Part shown: positions 8,008 through 16,734 of the stretch, piece after piece | Position numbering within the stretch: the first letter of the stretch is position 1 | How the letters are laid out: each line of letters starts with the position of its first letter | From: an uncultured Flavobacteriales bacterium | GTDB taxonomy: Bacteria > Bacteroidota > Bacteroidia > Flavobacteriales > Crocinitomicaceae | DNA length: 25,801 nt | Assembly (NCBI GenBank): GCA_946479985.1 | Contig: CAMLIF010000052.1 | Location: forward strand, 1-25,801 | Reading direction: 5' to 3' | Notes under the pieces: generated by a model | The model's database searches: none | What the model saw: the letters and a program-made list of their open reading frames with translations, nothing else | Told to the model about the DNA's origin: nothing | Translations under genes and position numbers: made by a program

Positions 8008-8036
8008 ATCTCAGCATCTGTCAATAAAAACATTAC

Positions 8037-8048
8037 GACATATTTGTC
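8037..8048. promoter_or_regulatory. GACA-N4-TGTC palindrome, possible operator
   Basis: GACATATTTGTC is a palindrome with 4-base arms and a TATT centre; weaker symmetry (CAT/ATG) continues outside it. It lies in the 191-base divergent region between the XRE gene and lipoprotein copy 2, the usual place for an XRE operator. The rest of this region (8049-8198) is AT-rich with nothing else I can support. Confidence 0.35.
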
Positions 8049-8198
8049 ATGTTTGTTTTTATTTTTATATTTACCCTCAAGACATTGAACGTAAATACTT
8101 TATGTTGTTTACACCGTAACTTTGAAAACTGATTTCGAACCTTTGTGTTTTGTTTGCATCATCAAAGAAATAAACCGAACGCACTATTCTTTAGTTCT

Positions 8199-8930
8199 AT
8201 GAAAATTGTACCTTTAAGACAAACTATTCCCGTGAAGCAGTTGAATCACATTCTTCCAATAACGTTTGCACTACTTGTATTGCTTGGAATAACTGCTGCC
8301 TGCAAGGATAAGCCCAAACCTAATGAACCGGCTCCATGTACATCCTGCGAAACCCGGATGGAAACCAAAAAATACTTTTTATTTGACGTTGGTTCCTGGT
8401 GGGTGTACAAAGAAGAAACTACGCATGAGAAGGATTCTATTTATGTAGTTGCATCTGCAAATGATCCGGCTACACCGAATTTTGATGTGAGATACTACAG
8501 CCCATACCAGGATTTTTATTACCACTTTTTTCCTATAATAACCGTGTCCTCGCAAATTTCGGGTTGCAGTGATAATATACTTTCATATAAAAAGTGTATT
8601 TACGTGAAAAATTCGAAATATTCATTAGGAACTGAAACTGATGGTGGTGAAGAAATTTGTTTTTTCAGCCAGTACTATAAAACTGCATCAACCCCAGCTC
8701 CGAATATCCATTTTTCCGACAATAAAATAATTTTTGAGGAAATATATGATACTTATTCATTACCGAGTTTGAGTTTTGGGAAAACACTGAAAGTACATGT
8801 TGAACATTCTCAATTGGAACATGACTCACCAGTCAACTATTATTATGTCAAAGGAGTTGGCCTGATCCGCAAAGAGATCATAGACAGCAACCAGGTCTGG
8901 AACCTGGTAGACTACCACGTAACGCAGTAA
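8199..8930 (+). CDS. Lipoprotein of unknown function, paralogue copy 2
   Basis: This is the paralogue of 7064-7756. From the ATG at 8199 it has 243 residues; the GTG at 8232 (232 residues) aligns with the start of copy 1 and gives a more usual lipoprotein signal, so the true start is open. The lipid-bearing Cys is in 'LGITAAC', followed by 'CTSCETRME', 'FDVGSWWVYKEE' and, at the end, 'YYVKGVGLIRKEI'. The first 99 and last 30 codons are nearly identical in DNA to copy 1, while the middle differs: 'STKKCIYIKKEKIRP' in copy 1 against 'SYKKCIYVKNSKYSL' here, plus a 2-residue net insertion and a 'TDGGEE' segment. No sequence after the stop is shared with copy 1. Location is probably the cell envelope; function is unknown. 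Confidence 0.88.
   Translation: MKIVPLRQTIPVKQLNHILPITFALLVLLGITAACKDKPKPNEPAPCTSCETRMETKKYFLFDVGSWWVYKEETTHEKDSIYVVASANDPATPNFDVRYYSPYQDFYYHFFPIITVSSQISGCSDNILSYKKCIYVKNSKYSLGTETDGGEEICFFSQYYKTASTPAPNIHFSDNKIIFEEIYDTYSLPSLSFGKTLKVHVEHSQLEHDSPVNYYYVKGVGLIRKEIIDSNQVWNLVDYHVTQ
8213..8528 (+). repeat. 5' duplicated block, copy 2 (partner 7045-7360)
   Basis: This is the second copy of the 316-base block. Identity starts abruptly at TTTAAGACAAAC, 14 bases after the ATG at 8199; before that point only scattered matches with copy 1 remain, and the ATG aligns with AAG there. Confidence 0.9.
8840..8930 (+). repeat. 3' duplicated block, copy 2 (partner 7666-7756)
   Basis: This is the second copy of the 91-base block that ends at the stop codon, with 3 differences from copy 1. 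Confidence 0.9.
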
Positions 8931-9032
8931 TCAACAGGCCGCAGCTTTCGATACAAAAAACTCCTATCGTCGTTTTCCACTCAATTTGACGGCTGTTTAT
9001 TGTAAATCTGTAATTTTTAACTAATACACTAT

Positions 9033-12000
9033 ATGAAACACTTACTTTTAGGTGTAGGGCTCTTCCTATGCGCTTACACCACCTATGCACAAACTCCTGA
9101 ACTGAACCAGGAGAAATACTGGAAATTCAGGAACAACTACAAGGAAAAATTCATGAAAATTGGCCCCGGATTCGGAGAAGGACTCCCCGCTAGAGCTTTG
9201 ATTCCTTTCGGCTGCCTGGACAATACTACGGATTCTTTAAATCCAGCCTGGAATAAGGGCATGATGAAATGGGGCGACGGGATGATCCGCCACGGACATT
9301 ACCTGACCTTATTGGCTACCGAATACCGGTTGTTGACGAACAATAGTCAGTATGAACAAGCACAGGCGACCTTGAAGGAATTGTATTATGCCTTATACGC
9401 CGTTTTTAGATTAGACATGAATGCAGAGATAAATCAAGATCAGATTCACGGAACGAATATTGCGGCAACCGAAGATTACAATGGGTTTTTCAACAGGGAA
9501 GATGTTCGGGAAGATTTTGCAAGCGATTATTGGTCAACTGATCCTATGAGCATGGGCTGTACTTACGGAGTATTTTACACCAACAACAACACCGCAAAAA
9601 TAGATAACGGTGCTGATCTGGTTACCAAAGGAAATTCCTACCAAAACACACCGAGCCTGGACCAGGTTTCAAGCTTGCTGGTGGGGTTAGCCATGGTAGC
9701 GAGCCTGGTGGATAATATTACTGTGCAGCCAAGCCCAAATGATCTCCCGCGGGATGTGCGGCTTTGGGCGCGTGAGACTATTTATTGGATCGTTGATAAT
9801 ATTGCCGGTAATAACTGGTTTATGATTGATGTGACCGGCTGGCCGGTAAATAACGGCGGCGGTGATGCAAGCATATTTTCCCTTCCGCTGAAAGCTGCAA
9901 ACACACGTTTTGGTGTTACCAATTCAAACATTCCGAATACTGCAACCCGGAAATTAATGTTGTATAAAGATGCTCAGGCTAAGGCAACCGGCTATGGTTT
10001 AGACGGGCCATGGGATGGTAACCCAATTTCAGGTGCACAGGAACTTATTTATAACGAAATTACGCAGGGTAACAACAATTGCCCTAATTTTTTCTACCAC
10101 CGCAATTCACCTTTCATGCGCTGGCAAAATTGCGGAGTAGATTTTAATGTTTCCGGCACGAGTGTACATTTAGGTTCTCTTTGGAATCATACATTTCCCG
10201 ACAACCTCCCTGACATCTATGCCGATTTTCAAAATGACGGTTTTTTCAATGAAACCTATATCGGAAGCCTTGCCCAGGTTTTCCGGATCAATAAAAATCC
10301 GTTCAAATCCAATAACAATACAATTATATTCAACATGGGAGTTTTACTCGGCACCTGGGGCACTCAAGCCGTTGAAGATTGGGCGGATTTTACCGGGAAT
10401 CGTGAGTTGGACCTGATTAACAGCTTGATCAATAGCCAAACACCTTTGCACCCGGCAAGTTATTACCAGGCTTTTTTGGACCAAATGAATTTTAATGGAC
10501 CCTATAACCTGGTTGCCGCGCATTATGATGGAGCAACAGGAAATTTCACTAATCCAATTGAAGCGTATCATGGCAACGGCTGGGCAGGTGAATACCGCTG
10601 GACAAGTTTGGACGAATCTGTAAACATAGAAGGCGAAAAAGGAATTTACAGCGCTTTGGATTACATGGTGATGTACAATTTATACCACCTGAAATTCGCA
10701 AATTCGCTGCCTGCTTACAAAGAAGGCTGGTCGTGTACTTGTGCCAATCAGGTAATTGTTAATCCGCCTACAAATGATCCAATTGACATTGCAGTAGCAG
10801 CCGATTTGAACAACCAGCTGGCGTTTGTAGAAAATTGCCAGGAAAGCGTCTTCTACCCTGTTACAAACATTGTAGGTGCTGTTTTCAATATAGAACCCAA
10901 ATTCTCAGAATATCCTTCCTGGGGAATTTACACCACCAAATACCAAACGGAGAATGCTACTGTACTTCCGGGCGGGATAATCAATGTGAAAACACGCTTT
11001 GTAGTTTGTAACGGAACGTTAAACATCCAGGCTGGCGGAAGACTGAATACCATCAACAAGGAGATGATCGTAAATACGAACGGAGTTGTGCAGGTGAATG
11101 GAATTCTTGCAGTTGGTGATGGAACAACACTTACATTAAAAAGCGGCTCAAAATTGCAGATTACCAATGGCGGAATTTTGAAAGTAGAAGCCACCGGAAA
11201 ACTGATCGTTGAAGAAGGTGCAACAATCGAATATTTCGATGGCGGTCAATTGATGCTGGACGGAGCAAATTCTGAAATTGAGTTTGGAGGAACTATCCGG
11301 GCAATGAACGCAACACTTTTTACGGTTACCTCTGCCAGCCAGACAGTAAATAAAGGAAAGTTTACGATTACTTCTCCGAATGCAGCCTTTTTAGCCGATG
11401 CTCAATCTTATTTCAGACTAGATGGTTACAGTATGAGCGATCCGTTTTTAAAAATAAACGCAGGTGCCAGATTGTATATTGCCGATCCGGACATTGTCAA
11501 TTTCCGAATCTCTGATTGTTCTGTTGAGTTGATGGAAAATGCTTCCATTCTAGCAGAAGAACCGGTTTTGGCATACCATGTCAAGTTCTTCTCTACCAAA
11601 AACAATGGTGGATTCACGCTTACTGACGGAAATAGTTTCGTTGATTGCAGGTTTACACAAGTTCCGGTAAAAGCAGCAATGAATATTGAAAACAATGCAG
11701 GTTTTTCGGCAACCGACTGTGTTTTTGAAGCTCCATCAGCCACGCTGAATCCTTCAGATAAAGCTTTGCTTAAAGTTAAAGGAATGGGACTTAACGTTGC
11801 AAGAAGCACCTTTACCGCAAACAGTTTGTACTGCATTGAATCGTCTGCGCTAACAAGATCCTCCATGGTAGCCGACTGTAATTTTGCTCAATATGCCCCG
11901 GTTTCAGGCTCCACAATGACCTGTATTTCTGATTTCTCAGATGTAGAATACAAAATTAGTGGTTCTTCCTTCCAAAAAGCAAAATATGGAATTGGCAAAT

Positions 12001-13397
12001 CTTACGGAAAGCTCAGTTTGAAGTGCAACAGTTTTCTGAATAACGATTACTGTAATATCAAGATTTTAAATGGTTGTGCACTGAATATGTCTATTCACGA
12101 CTTAGCCGGTTACAACTTCTTGTATAAATCGCTTCAGAACCGGAGCATAGAAATTACTTCATGCCCTATAAATCTGAAGAGTGGCTTCAACTTTATTGAA
12201 GAGTGTTCGCGAACAATAAGCGGGACCACAAGTTTAAGTTGTACACCTCCCGGTTGTTCAGTTGATTTAACAAATAACCAATGGAATACAGGAAACAGTA
12301 TTCCATCGAATACAAGTTTTCAAATCCTGACTGCCAGTAACAATTACATCGTATTACCGATAACCAATCCTGTAGCAGCACAACCTGCCTGTGGCTTCTA
12401 TGATGGAACCATTGTTATTGGTCCACCAAAAACGAAATCAACACTTGATATTGATGGTATGCCCGTATTCTGGTCAGAAATTGAGCAGGATTCTATTCGT
12501 TTGGACGAAGCAATTGTAGCAGCAATGCAAAAAATGACCTCTTACGACAGTCTTGGAAATGATTTGGAAGCGCTGGAACTATATGGGGAGATTTACAATT
12601 CAGACGTGGATGCAACAGACAGTTTAACCAGAAATTATTTGTGGTTTGCTTTCGATCACATGAAATCTACGTTAGAGCAGGCGTTTACGCAAAATCAAAT
12701 AACCTATACTGCAAATGAAAGTGATTTCGAAGAACATGTAGCCTTATTTGTTGATGCATTGCGCATGATGACAGATTCAGTCATTACTGCCGAAAACTAT
12801 CTGACACAATTCTACCATGAAATAGACAAAGCGCATTTGTTCCGTGTTATTGGTCAGACTCAAATTGGATTAAACATTCTGAACGAACTGGAATATTGCG
12901 GAATCGATTCTACAGAACAGGCAGAATTGAATCATTGGAAAAATGTATTTAGTGAAGATCTGGTAATTGAACAAATAGGGAATGCAGCTTTGGATTCGGT
13001 AATTGGAATTGATACCACAGGTTACATTTTACCGGATTTACAAGTGAATCAGTTTTCATTCGGTGCAATAATCAATGATTTGAACAACATCAGCTATCCT
13101 AATTGTGATTATTACAATACACGTGAGAAAGACATTCTGGCTTCTCAATCCATGCAATTATATCCCAATCCCGCAACGTATGATGTAATGATTTCGTTGA
13201 GCAGAGATGTAGCAAAAGGATTTGGTGAACTAATTATTTATCAAACTGACGGAAGAAAAGTGTTTACCGGGAATGTTGATACAAACAATACGATGCTGTT
13301 TTCAATTAAAGTCAACAATTGGAATAAAGGTGTTTACCACGTGAAGTTTATTGATTCTAAAGGAATGGTATATACCAAGCCCTTGGTAGTGCAATAA
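9033..13397 (+). CDS. Large T9SS type A protein: helical front, beta-helix-like middle
   Basis: The 1454-residue product begins with a signal peptide (MKHLLLGVGLFLCAYTTYA, cleavage before Gln20). Residues about 25-560 are rich in helices and aromatic residues ('MIRHGHYLTLLATEYRLL', 'LKELYYALYAVFRLD', 'WARETIYWIVDNIAGNNW'), as in alpha/alpha-toroid enzymes, but I cannot assign a family or catalytic residues. Residues about 645-1120 are made of short repeated strands ('GRLNTINKEMIVNTNGVV', 'GSKLQITNGGILKVEATG', 'GKLIVEEGATIEYFDGGQ'), typical of a right-handed beta-helix. Residues about 1140-1360 are helical and TPR-like. The end ('LYPNPATYDVMISL', 'WNKGVYHVKFID') is a T9SS type A signal. It is the single largest gene here, with its own upstream region and a strong terminator after it. 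Export is confident; polysaccharide binding or cleavage is only a guess from the beta-helix. Confidence 0.93.
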   Translation: MKHLLLGVGLFLCAYTTYAQTPELNQEKYWKFRNNYKEKFMKIGPGFGEGLPARALIPFGCLDNTTDSLNPAWNKGMMKWGDGMIRHGHYLTLLATEYRLLTNNSQYEQAQATLKELYYALYAVFRLDMNAEINQDQIHGTNIAATEDYNGFFNREDVREDFASDYWSTDPMSMGCTYGVFYTNNNTAKIDNGADLVTKGNSYQNTPSLDQVSSLLVGLAMVASLVDNITVQPSPNDLPRDVRLWARETIYWIVDNIAGNNWFMIDVTGWPVNNGGGDASIFSLPLKAANTRFGVTNSNIPNTATRKLMLYKDAQAKATGYGLDGPWDGNPISGAQELIYNEITQGNNNCPNFFYHRNSPFMRWQNCGVDFNVSGTSVHLGSLWNHTFPDNLPDIYADFQNDGFFNETYIGSLAQVFRINKNPFKSNNNTIIFNMGVLLGTWGTQAVEDWADFTGNRELDLINSLINSQTPLHPASYYQAFLDQMNFNGPYNLVAAHYDGATGNFTNPIEAYHGNGWAGEYRWTSLDESVNIEGEKGIYSALDYMVMYNLYHLKFANSLPAYKEGWSCTCANQVIVNPPTNDPIDIAVAADLNNQLAFVENCQESVFYPVTNIVGAVFNIEPKFSEYPSWGIYTTKYQTENATVLPGGIINVKTRFVVCNGTLNIQAGGRLNTINKEMIVNTNGVVQVNGILAVGDGTTLTLKSGSKLQITNGGILKVEATGKLIVEEGATIEYFDGGQLMLDGANSEIEFGGTIRAMNATLFTVTSASQTVNKGKFTITSPNAAFLADAQSYFRLDGYSMSDPFLKINAGARLYIADPDIVNFRISDCSVELMENASILAEEPVLAYHVKFFSTKNNGGFTLTDGNSFVDCRFTQVPVKAAMNIENNAGFSATDCVFEAPSATLNPSDKALLKVKGMGLNVARSTFTANSLYCIESSALTRSSMVADCNFAQYAPVSGSTMTCISDFSDVEYKISGSSFQKAKYGIGKSYGKLSLKCNSFLNNDYCNIKILNGCALNMSIHDLAGYNFLYKSLQNRSIEITSCPINLKSGFNFIEECSRTISGTTSLSCTPPGCSVDLTNNQWNTGNSIPSNTSFQILTASNNYIVLPITNPVAAQPACGFYDGTIVIGPPKTKSTLDIDGMPVFWSEIEQDSIRLDEAIVAAMQKMTSYDSLGNDLEALELYGEIYNSDVDATDSLTRNYLWFAFDHMKSTLEQAFTQNQITYTANESDFEEHVALFVDALRMMTDSVITAENYLTQFYHEIDKAHLFRVIGQTQIGLNILNELEYCGIDSTEQAELNHWKNVFSEDLVIEQIGNAALDSVIGIDTTGYILPDLQVNQFSFGAIINDLNNISYPNCDYYNTREKDILASQSMQLYPNPATYDVMISLSRDVAKGFGELIIYQTDGRKVFTGNVDTNNTMLFSIKVNNWNKGVYHVKFIDSKGMVYTKPLVVQ

Positions 13398-13428
13398 ATA
13401 CAAACTTTTTACATTCACTCAACTCAAT

Positions 13429-13464
13429 AAAAAAACCCTGACGCCCGCAAGCGGGGTCAGGGTT
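13429..13464. terminator. Strong GC-rich terminator between convergent T9SS genes
   Basis: AACCCTGAC (13434-13442) pairs perfectly with GTCAGGGTT (13456-13464), continued by CCCGC/GCGGG after one bulged G around an AA loop. Seven A residues before it give a T run on the - strand, so it ends the - strand gene best and probably serves both. Confidence 0.8.
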
Positions 13465-13493
13465 CATTAAGTGAATAGCGAACACTACTTACA

Positions 13494-16400
13494 CTATTCT
13501 ACTACAAACTTTTTAGTTGTTGTTTTTCCCTGGTTTGTTACTGTCAGGAAGTAGATTCCACTTTCCCATTCAGAAACTTCTAAAGTTGCTGTACCATAGA
13601 ATGATGTTATTTCTTTCACCTGTGAACCAGACACACTGAAAACGCTGTATGTACTTTCTTCACTGTTCGGAAGAGAAACCGTTACTTGTGTTGATGCAGG
13701 GTTCGGATATAAGTTCAAATCAACCAATTCGTTCTCACCAATTCCTGTGTAATCGATAATGGTGATACTTGTTGTTTCAACTTCGGTACCGCAATCGTTC
13801 GTTAAAGTTACAGTTACTGTAAACGTTCCGTCTTGTGTATACATGTGAGAAACAGAAGCCGGTCCGTTTTGAACAGAGTTTCCGTCGCCAAAGTTCCAAT
13901 CGTAAGAATCAGCATTTTGCGCACCCAGAACAGAGAAGTTCATCATTGGGAAAGATCCCTGAGAATAAATTCCTGTTGCAGTCGGAGCTTCGTTCACATC
14001 CACGTTGATTGTTCCTATTCCCAAACATCCAACAGCGTCAGTTACATAAGCAATGTATGCACCTGCTTCATCTACTTCAATTGTTTGTGTGAATTCGTTG
14101 GAACCACTCCATAAGTATGATGATCCTGTATTTCCTGCATCAAGAGTCAAAGATGTTCCTTCACAAATGGTAGTATCGTTACCCAATTCAACAACCGGAT
14201 TCAAGTTTAAGATCTCGTAAGTTCCGATGTTTTTCATACATGTTCCAGCCTCGTCTTTGGAAATCCAGATATCGTATTCACCAGGTAATAACTGATCGAA
14301 TACGGTTCCTGACTGCCAAGCAGCCGGAGGTGTTGCTGATCCGCCAGCAGTAATTCCATAGTTCAGGTTTCCTGCTGTGATCTCTAAGTTCGAAACCGCC
14401 TGACGTAATGCATCACCACCTGTACCGGCTGAAAACAAATGTTTCCATCCCGTAACATCAGCAGCCATGTAAGCAGCAGGCAACTGAATATCTGTAAACA
14501 CAACTGTTCCGTCAACTGTTACTGTTGCTTTACCATCTGTATCGATTGACAATTCAACCGGTATATCCGTTTTCAATTTCCAAAGTGATGTATTGGAAGA
14601 GTATGCCAGTGTTTGAGGGGTACTTGCCGGACCGAAAGCATTTGTTGCAGTCCATCCGTAAACCAGGTAAATTCCAGCCTGATTGTTATTTTCAGAAGAG
14701 TTACCAGCCGCATCAAAAGACAAACGCAATTTTGTTCCTTTACCGTTATGTCCGGTTCCGTTTCCTGCAGGTGTTGCATCGTCGCCGAAAGAGTACGTCA
14801 ATCCGTCGGCCCCGCCTGTACCATAAGTATTGATTGGCATATCGGCCGTCATATTGAAGGAAACATTCATTGAATTATTCAAACCGGCCGAGAAATTCGG
14901 AACTGTCAGAACAGCATAGCCCGTGTTACCTGTTGCCGAAGGAGTTAATTGAAGTCTTCCATTTGCTACTGAAGCATTTCCGGTTAAAGCAAAATCGGTC
15001 ATTGTGGCCAAATCTGTTAATGGATTTGCGTAAAGCTCTTCAATAGCAATTTGTCCGAATGGATTTGAAAGCGTGATAATTCCCTCTGAGTTACAGTTGT
15101 AATCCAATACAGCCACATCAGCACCAAAACCAATAACGATATCTGTGTAAACAGAATCAATTACATCTGCAATACACGAAGTAGATCTTACCTGGTAAAA
15201 ATGACCATAAGTGCTGTCTTCTGCAGGTGTGAAAGCAAAATCAGATGAAGCGCTCCAATCCTGAAGAACAGTAACTCCATCAGATGCAAGGAAACGATAT
15301 TCCCATGTTCCGCCGTTTGAAATAGTTTCAGGCAAACCAGAAACCGACATTGTAACCAAAGAACCCGCCGCACAGTTTTCTGCAGGATTGTATGAAACAG
15401 AAGAAGGAACCAAAGCCATTGGTGTTACTTTAGCCGATGCAGAAGCGCTGCAACCTGCAGCTGTTGTACCTACAACGGTATAAGTTGTTGTTGCAGTTGG
15501 AACCAGGATTACAGTAGCGTCTGTGGTTGAAGGAGAAAGAAACGTATTCGGGCTCCATAAATATGTATCAGCTCCTGAAGCAGTAATAGTTGCTGTTTCT
15601 CCGTTGCAAATTGCAACATCATCGAAATCAACTGCAACTGTTGGAATTGGATTTAAAACAACATTCACAGAAGCAGCTGTATCTGCTAATCCTGAACTTG
15701 TACAAGTTTGAACAATTCGGTAATCTGATGTTACTGCAGGTGCAGTTGTGTATGACGCTGCTGTCGGACCAGAGATTGTTGACCAACCGGAGCCTGTATT
15801 TTCCTGCCAGATATAAGTTATTCCTGACTCAAATGGTCCGTTGATCATACCAAGGTTCACAGATTGTCCCGGACAAATAGATGCGTCATTAACTGTTGTT
15901 GTAGCATGAGCAGGTGTTCCCGCACAAACCGGAGCGGCTGTCCATTCAAATTGAACATTCGGAGCCCATGTACCACGTGAAATGGCAGTTGGAGGTGTCA
16001 CCGGATCAGGATTTGTTGCATCTGAGTAATAGAATATAGATCTGTTATCCGAACCGTAATTAGAGTATCTCCAGTAGGTTTGAGAACCATAACCAGCTTG
16101 ATTTTCATCAATTCCGATCAAGATATTATCAACACCGTTCCATTGAAAAGGAGTTGACAATGTGATTTCCAACCAATTTCCTGTTGCAGGAAAAGTCACT
16201 GTTCCTGAAAAATTCGTTGACATTCCGGTAGACGAAACCCAATCTGTTGTTGATGTGAAGTTCGTCTTATTCGTATGTGCCATGTGAACTGTCCAATCTG
16301 TTGAATTCGTTGAAGCACCACTATTGAAATAATAGCGAATCTTAGTGATTGTTCCCATAGTAGTTGCACCGGAAGCAACCAAATCTGCCGCGGTATATAT

Positions 16401-16586
16401 ACACTGAGAATAAGAAAAATTATAATACGCCTGAATAGGAGCATTATTAGTAGTTGAGGTACCGGTACCAACTTGTACTGTAGTTTGAGCAGAAGTAATT
16501 CCAATTGTAGACAAGGCGGCAAAGAAAAGTCCGTAGCGCAGTAAGTACAATTTCCAATCACTTCTTAAAAGTAATTTGTTTTTCAT
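13494..16586 (-). CDS. T9SS type A protein with lectin-like and PKD domains
   Basis: The 1030-residue product has a signal peptide ending near 'GITSAQ' (residue 34). Residues about 35-222 form a domain common in flavobacterial exported proteins ('AYYNFSYSQCIYTAADL' to 'GTWAPNVQFEW'). Two Ig-like domains follow ('ASICPGQSVNLG', 'VAICNGETATITASG'). Residues about 500-740 look like an L-type, concanavalin-like lectin domain ('GADGLTYSFGDDATP', 'KGTKLRLSFDAAGN', 'LKTDIPVELSIDTDGKAT'). A PKD domain is at about 880-942 ('SYDWNFGDGNSV'). The C-terminus has the type A signal ('LNLYPNPASTQVTVSL', 'ESGIYFLTVTNQGKTT'). A surface adhesin or glycan-binding protein is likely. The promoter region holds a 16-base box also found before the 1170-residue gene. 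A candidate -7 element, TACTTTAG, is one base off consensus. Confidence 0.94.
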   Translation of the reverse strand: MKNKLLLRSDWKLYLLRYGLFFAALSTIGITSAQTTVQVGTGTSTTNNAPIQAYYNFSYSQCIYTAADLVASGATTMGTITKIRYYFNSGASTNSTDWTVHMAHTNKTNFTSTTDWVSSTGMSTNFSGTVTFPATGNWLEITLSTPFQWNGVDNILIGIDENQAGYGSQTYWRYSNYGSDNRSIFYYSDATNPDPVTPPTAISRGTWAPNVQFEWTAAPVCAGTPAHATTTVNDASICPGQSVNLGMINGPFESGITYIWQENTGSGWSTISGPTAASYTTAPAVTSDYRIVQTCTSSGLADTAASVNVVLNPIPTVAVDFDDVAICNGETATITASGADTYLWSPNTFLSPSTTDATVILVPTATTTYTVVGTTAAGCSASASAKVTPMALVPSSVSYNPAENCAAGSLVTMSVSGLPETISNGGTWEYRFLASDGVTVLQDWSASSDFAFTPAEDSTYGHFYQVRSTSCIADVIDSVYTDIVIGFGADVAVLDYNCNSEGIITLSNPFGQIAIEELYANPLTDLATMTDFALTGNASVANGRLQLTPSATGNTGYAVLTVPNFSAGLNNSMNVSFNMTADMPINTYGTGGADGLTYSFGDDATPAGNGTGHNGKGTKLRLSFDAAGNSSENNNQAGIYLVYGWTATNAFGPASTPQTLAYSSNTSLWKLKTDIPVELSIDTDGKATVTVDGTVVFTDIQLPAAYMAADVTGWKHLFSAGTGGDALRQAVSNLEITAGNLNYGITAGGSATPPAAWQSGTVFDQLLPGEYDIWISKDEAGTCMKNIGTYEILNLNPVVELGNDTTICEGTSLTLDAGNTGSSYLWSGSNEFTQTIEVDEAGAYIAYVTDAVGCLGIGTINVDVNEAPTATGIYSQGSFPMMNFSVLGAQNADSYDWNFGDGNSVQNGPASVSHMYTQDGTFTVTVTLTNDCGTEVETTSITIIDYTGIGENELVDLNLYPNPASTQVTVSLPNSEESTYSVFSVSGSQVKEITSFYGTATLEVSEWESGIYFLTVTNQGKTTTKKFVVE

Positions 16587-16606
16587 GTGTTAATGTTTTT
16601 GGCTAA

Positions 16607-16614
16607 AGTATGAC
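16607..16614 (-). promoter_or_regulatory. GTCATACT octamer upstream of the lectin/PKD T9SS gene
   Basis: GTCATACT on the - strand ends 20 bases before the ATG at 16586 and overlaps the candidate -7 element TACTTTAG. The same octamer lies before the regulator (18398-18405) and before the 1170-residue gene (22023-22030). Confidence 0.35.
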
Positions 16615-16645
16615 TGAAAAGCCCTATTACTAAACTTTTAGGCGA

Positions 16646-16661
16646 GACAAAAACGAGACAA
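16646..16661 (-). promoter_or_regulatory. 16-bp tandem-half-site box, copy 1
   Basis: On the - strand the box reads TTGTCTCGTTTTTGTC: two TTGTC half-sites 11 bases apart, one helical turn. It lies 59 bases before the ATG at 16586. The match with 22054-22069 is 15 of 16. It is too far from the start to be the -33 element, so an activator site is the best reading. The rest of the gap (16662-16734) has only a 5-base CCCTG/CAGGG palindrome. Confidence 0.6.
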
Positions 16662-16734
16662 AACGCATAAAGTGTGAGGGAATTTACACCCTGCTCAGGG
16701 AAAGTTTAAAAATCTTTATGGGAAAGTTGGGGAA

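Noticed and set aside
11426..11866. 146-residue open frame antisense to the 1454-residue gene
   Set aside because: It lies wholly inside a well-supported gene, has no domain or signal, and its composition follows from the opposite strand. The other long antisense frames inside the T9SS genes were dropped for the same reason.
16689..16700. CCCTG-CT-CAGGG palindrome as terminator of the regulator gene
   Set aside because: The stem is only 5 bases, the loop 2, and no T run follows on the - strand.
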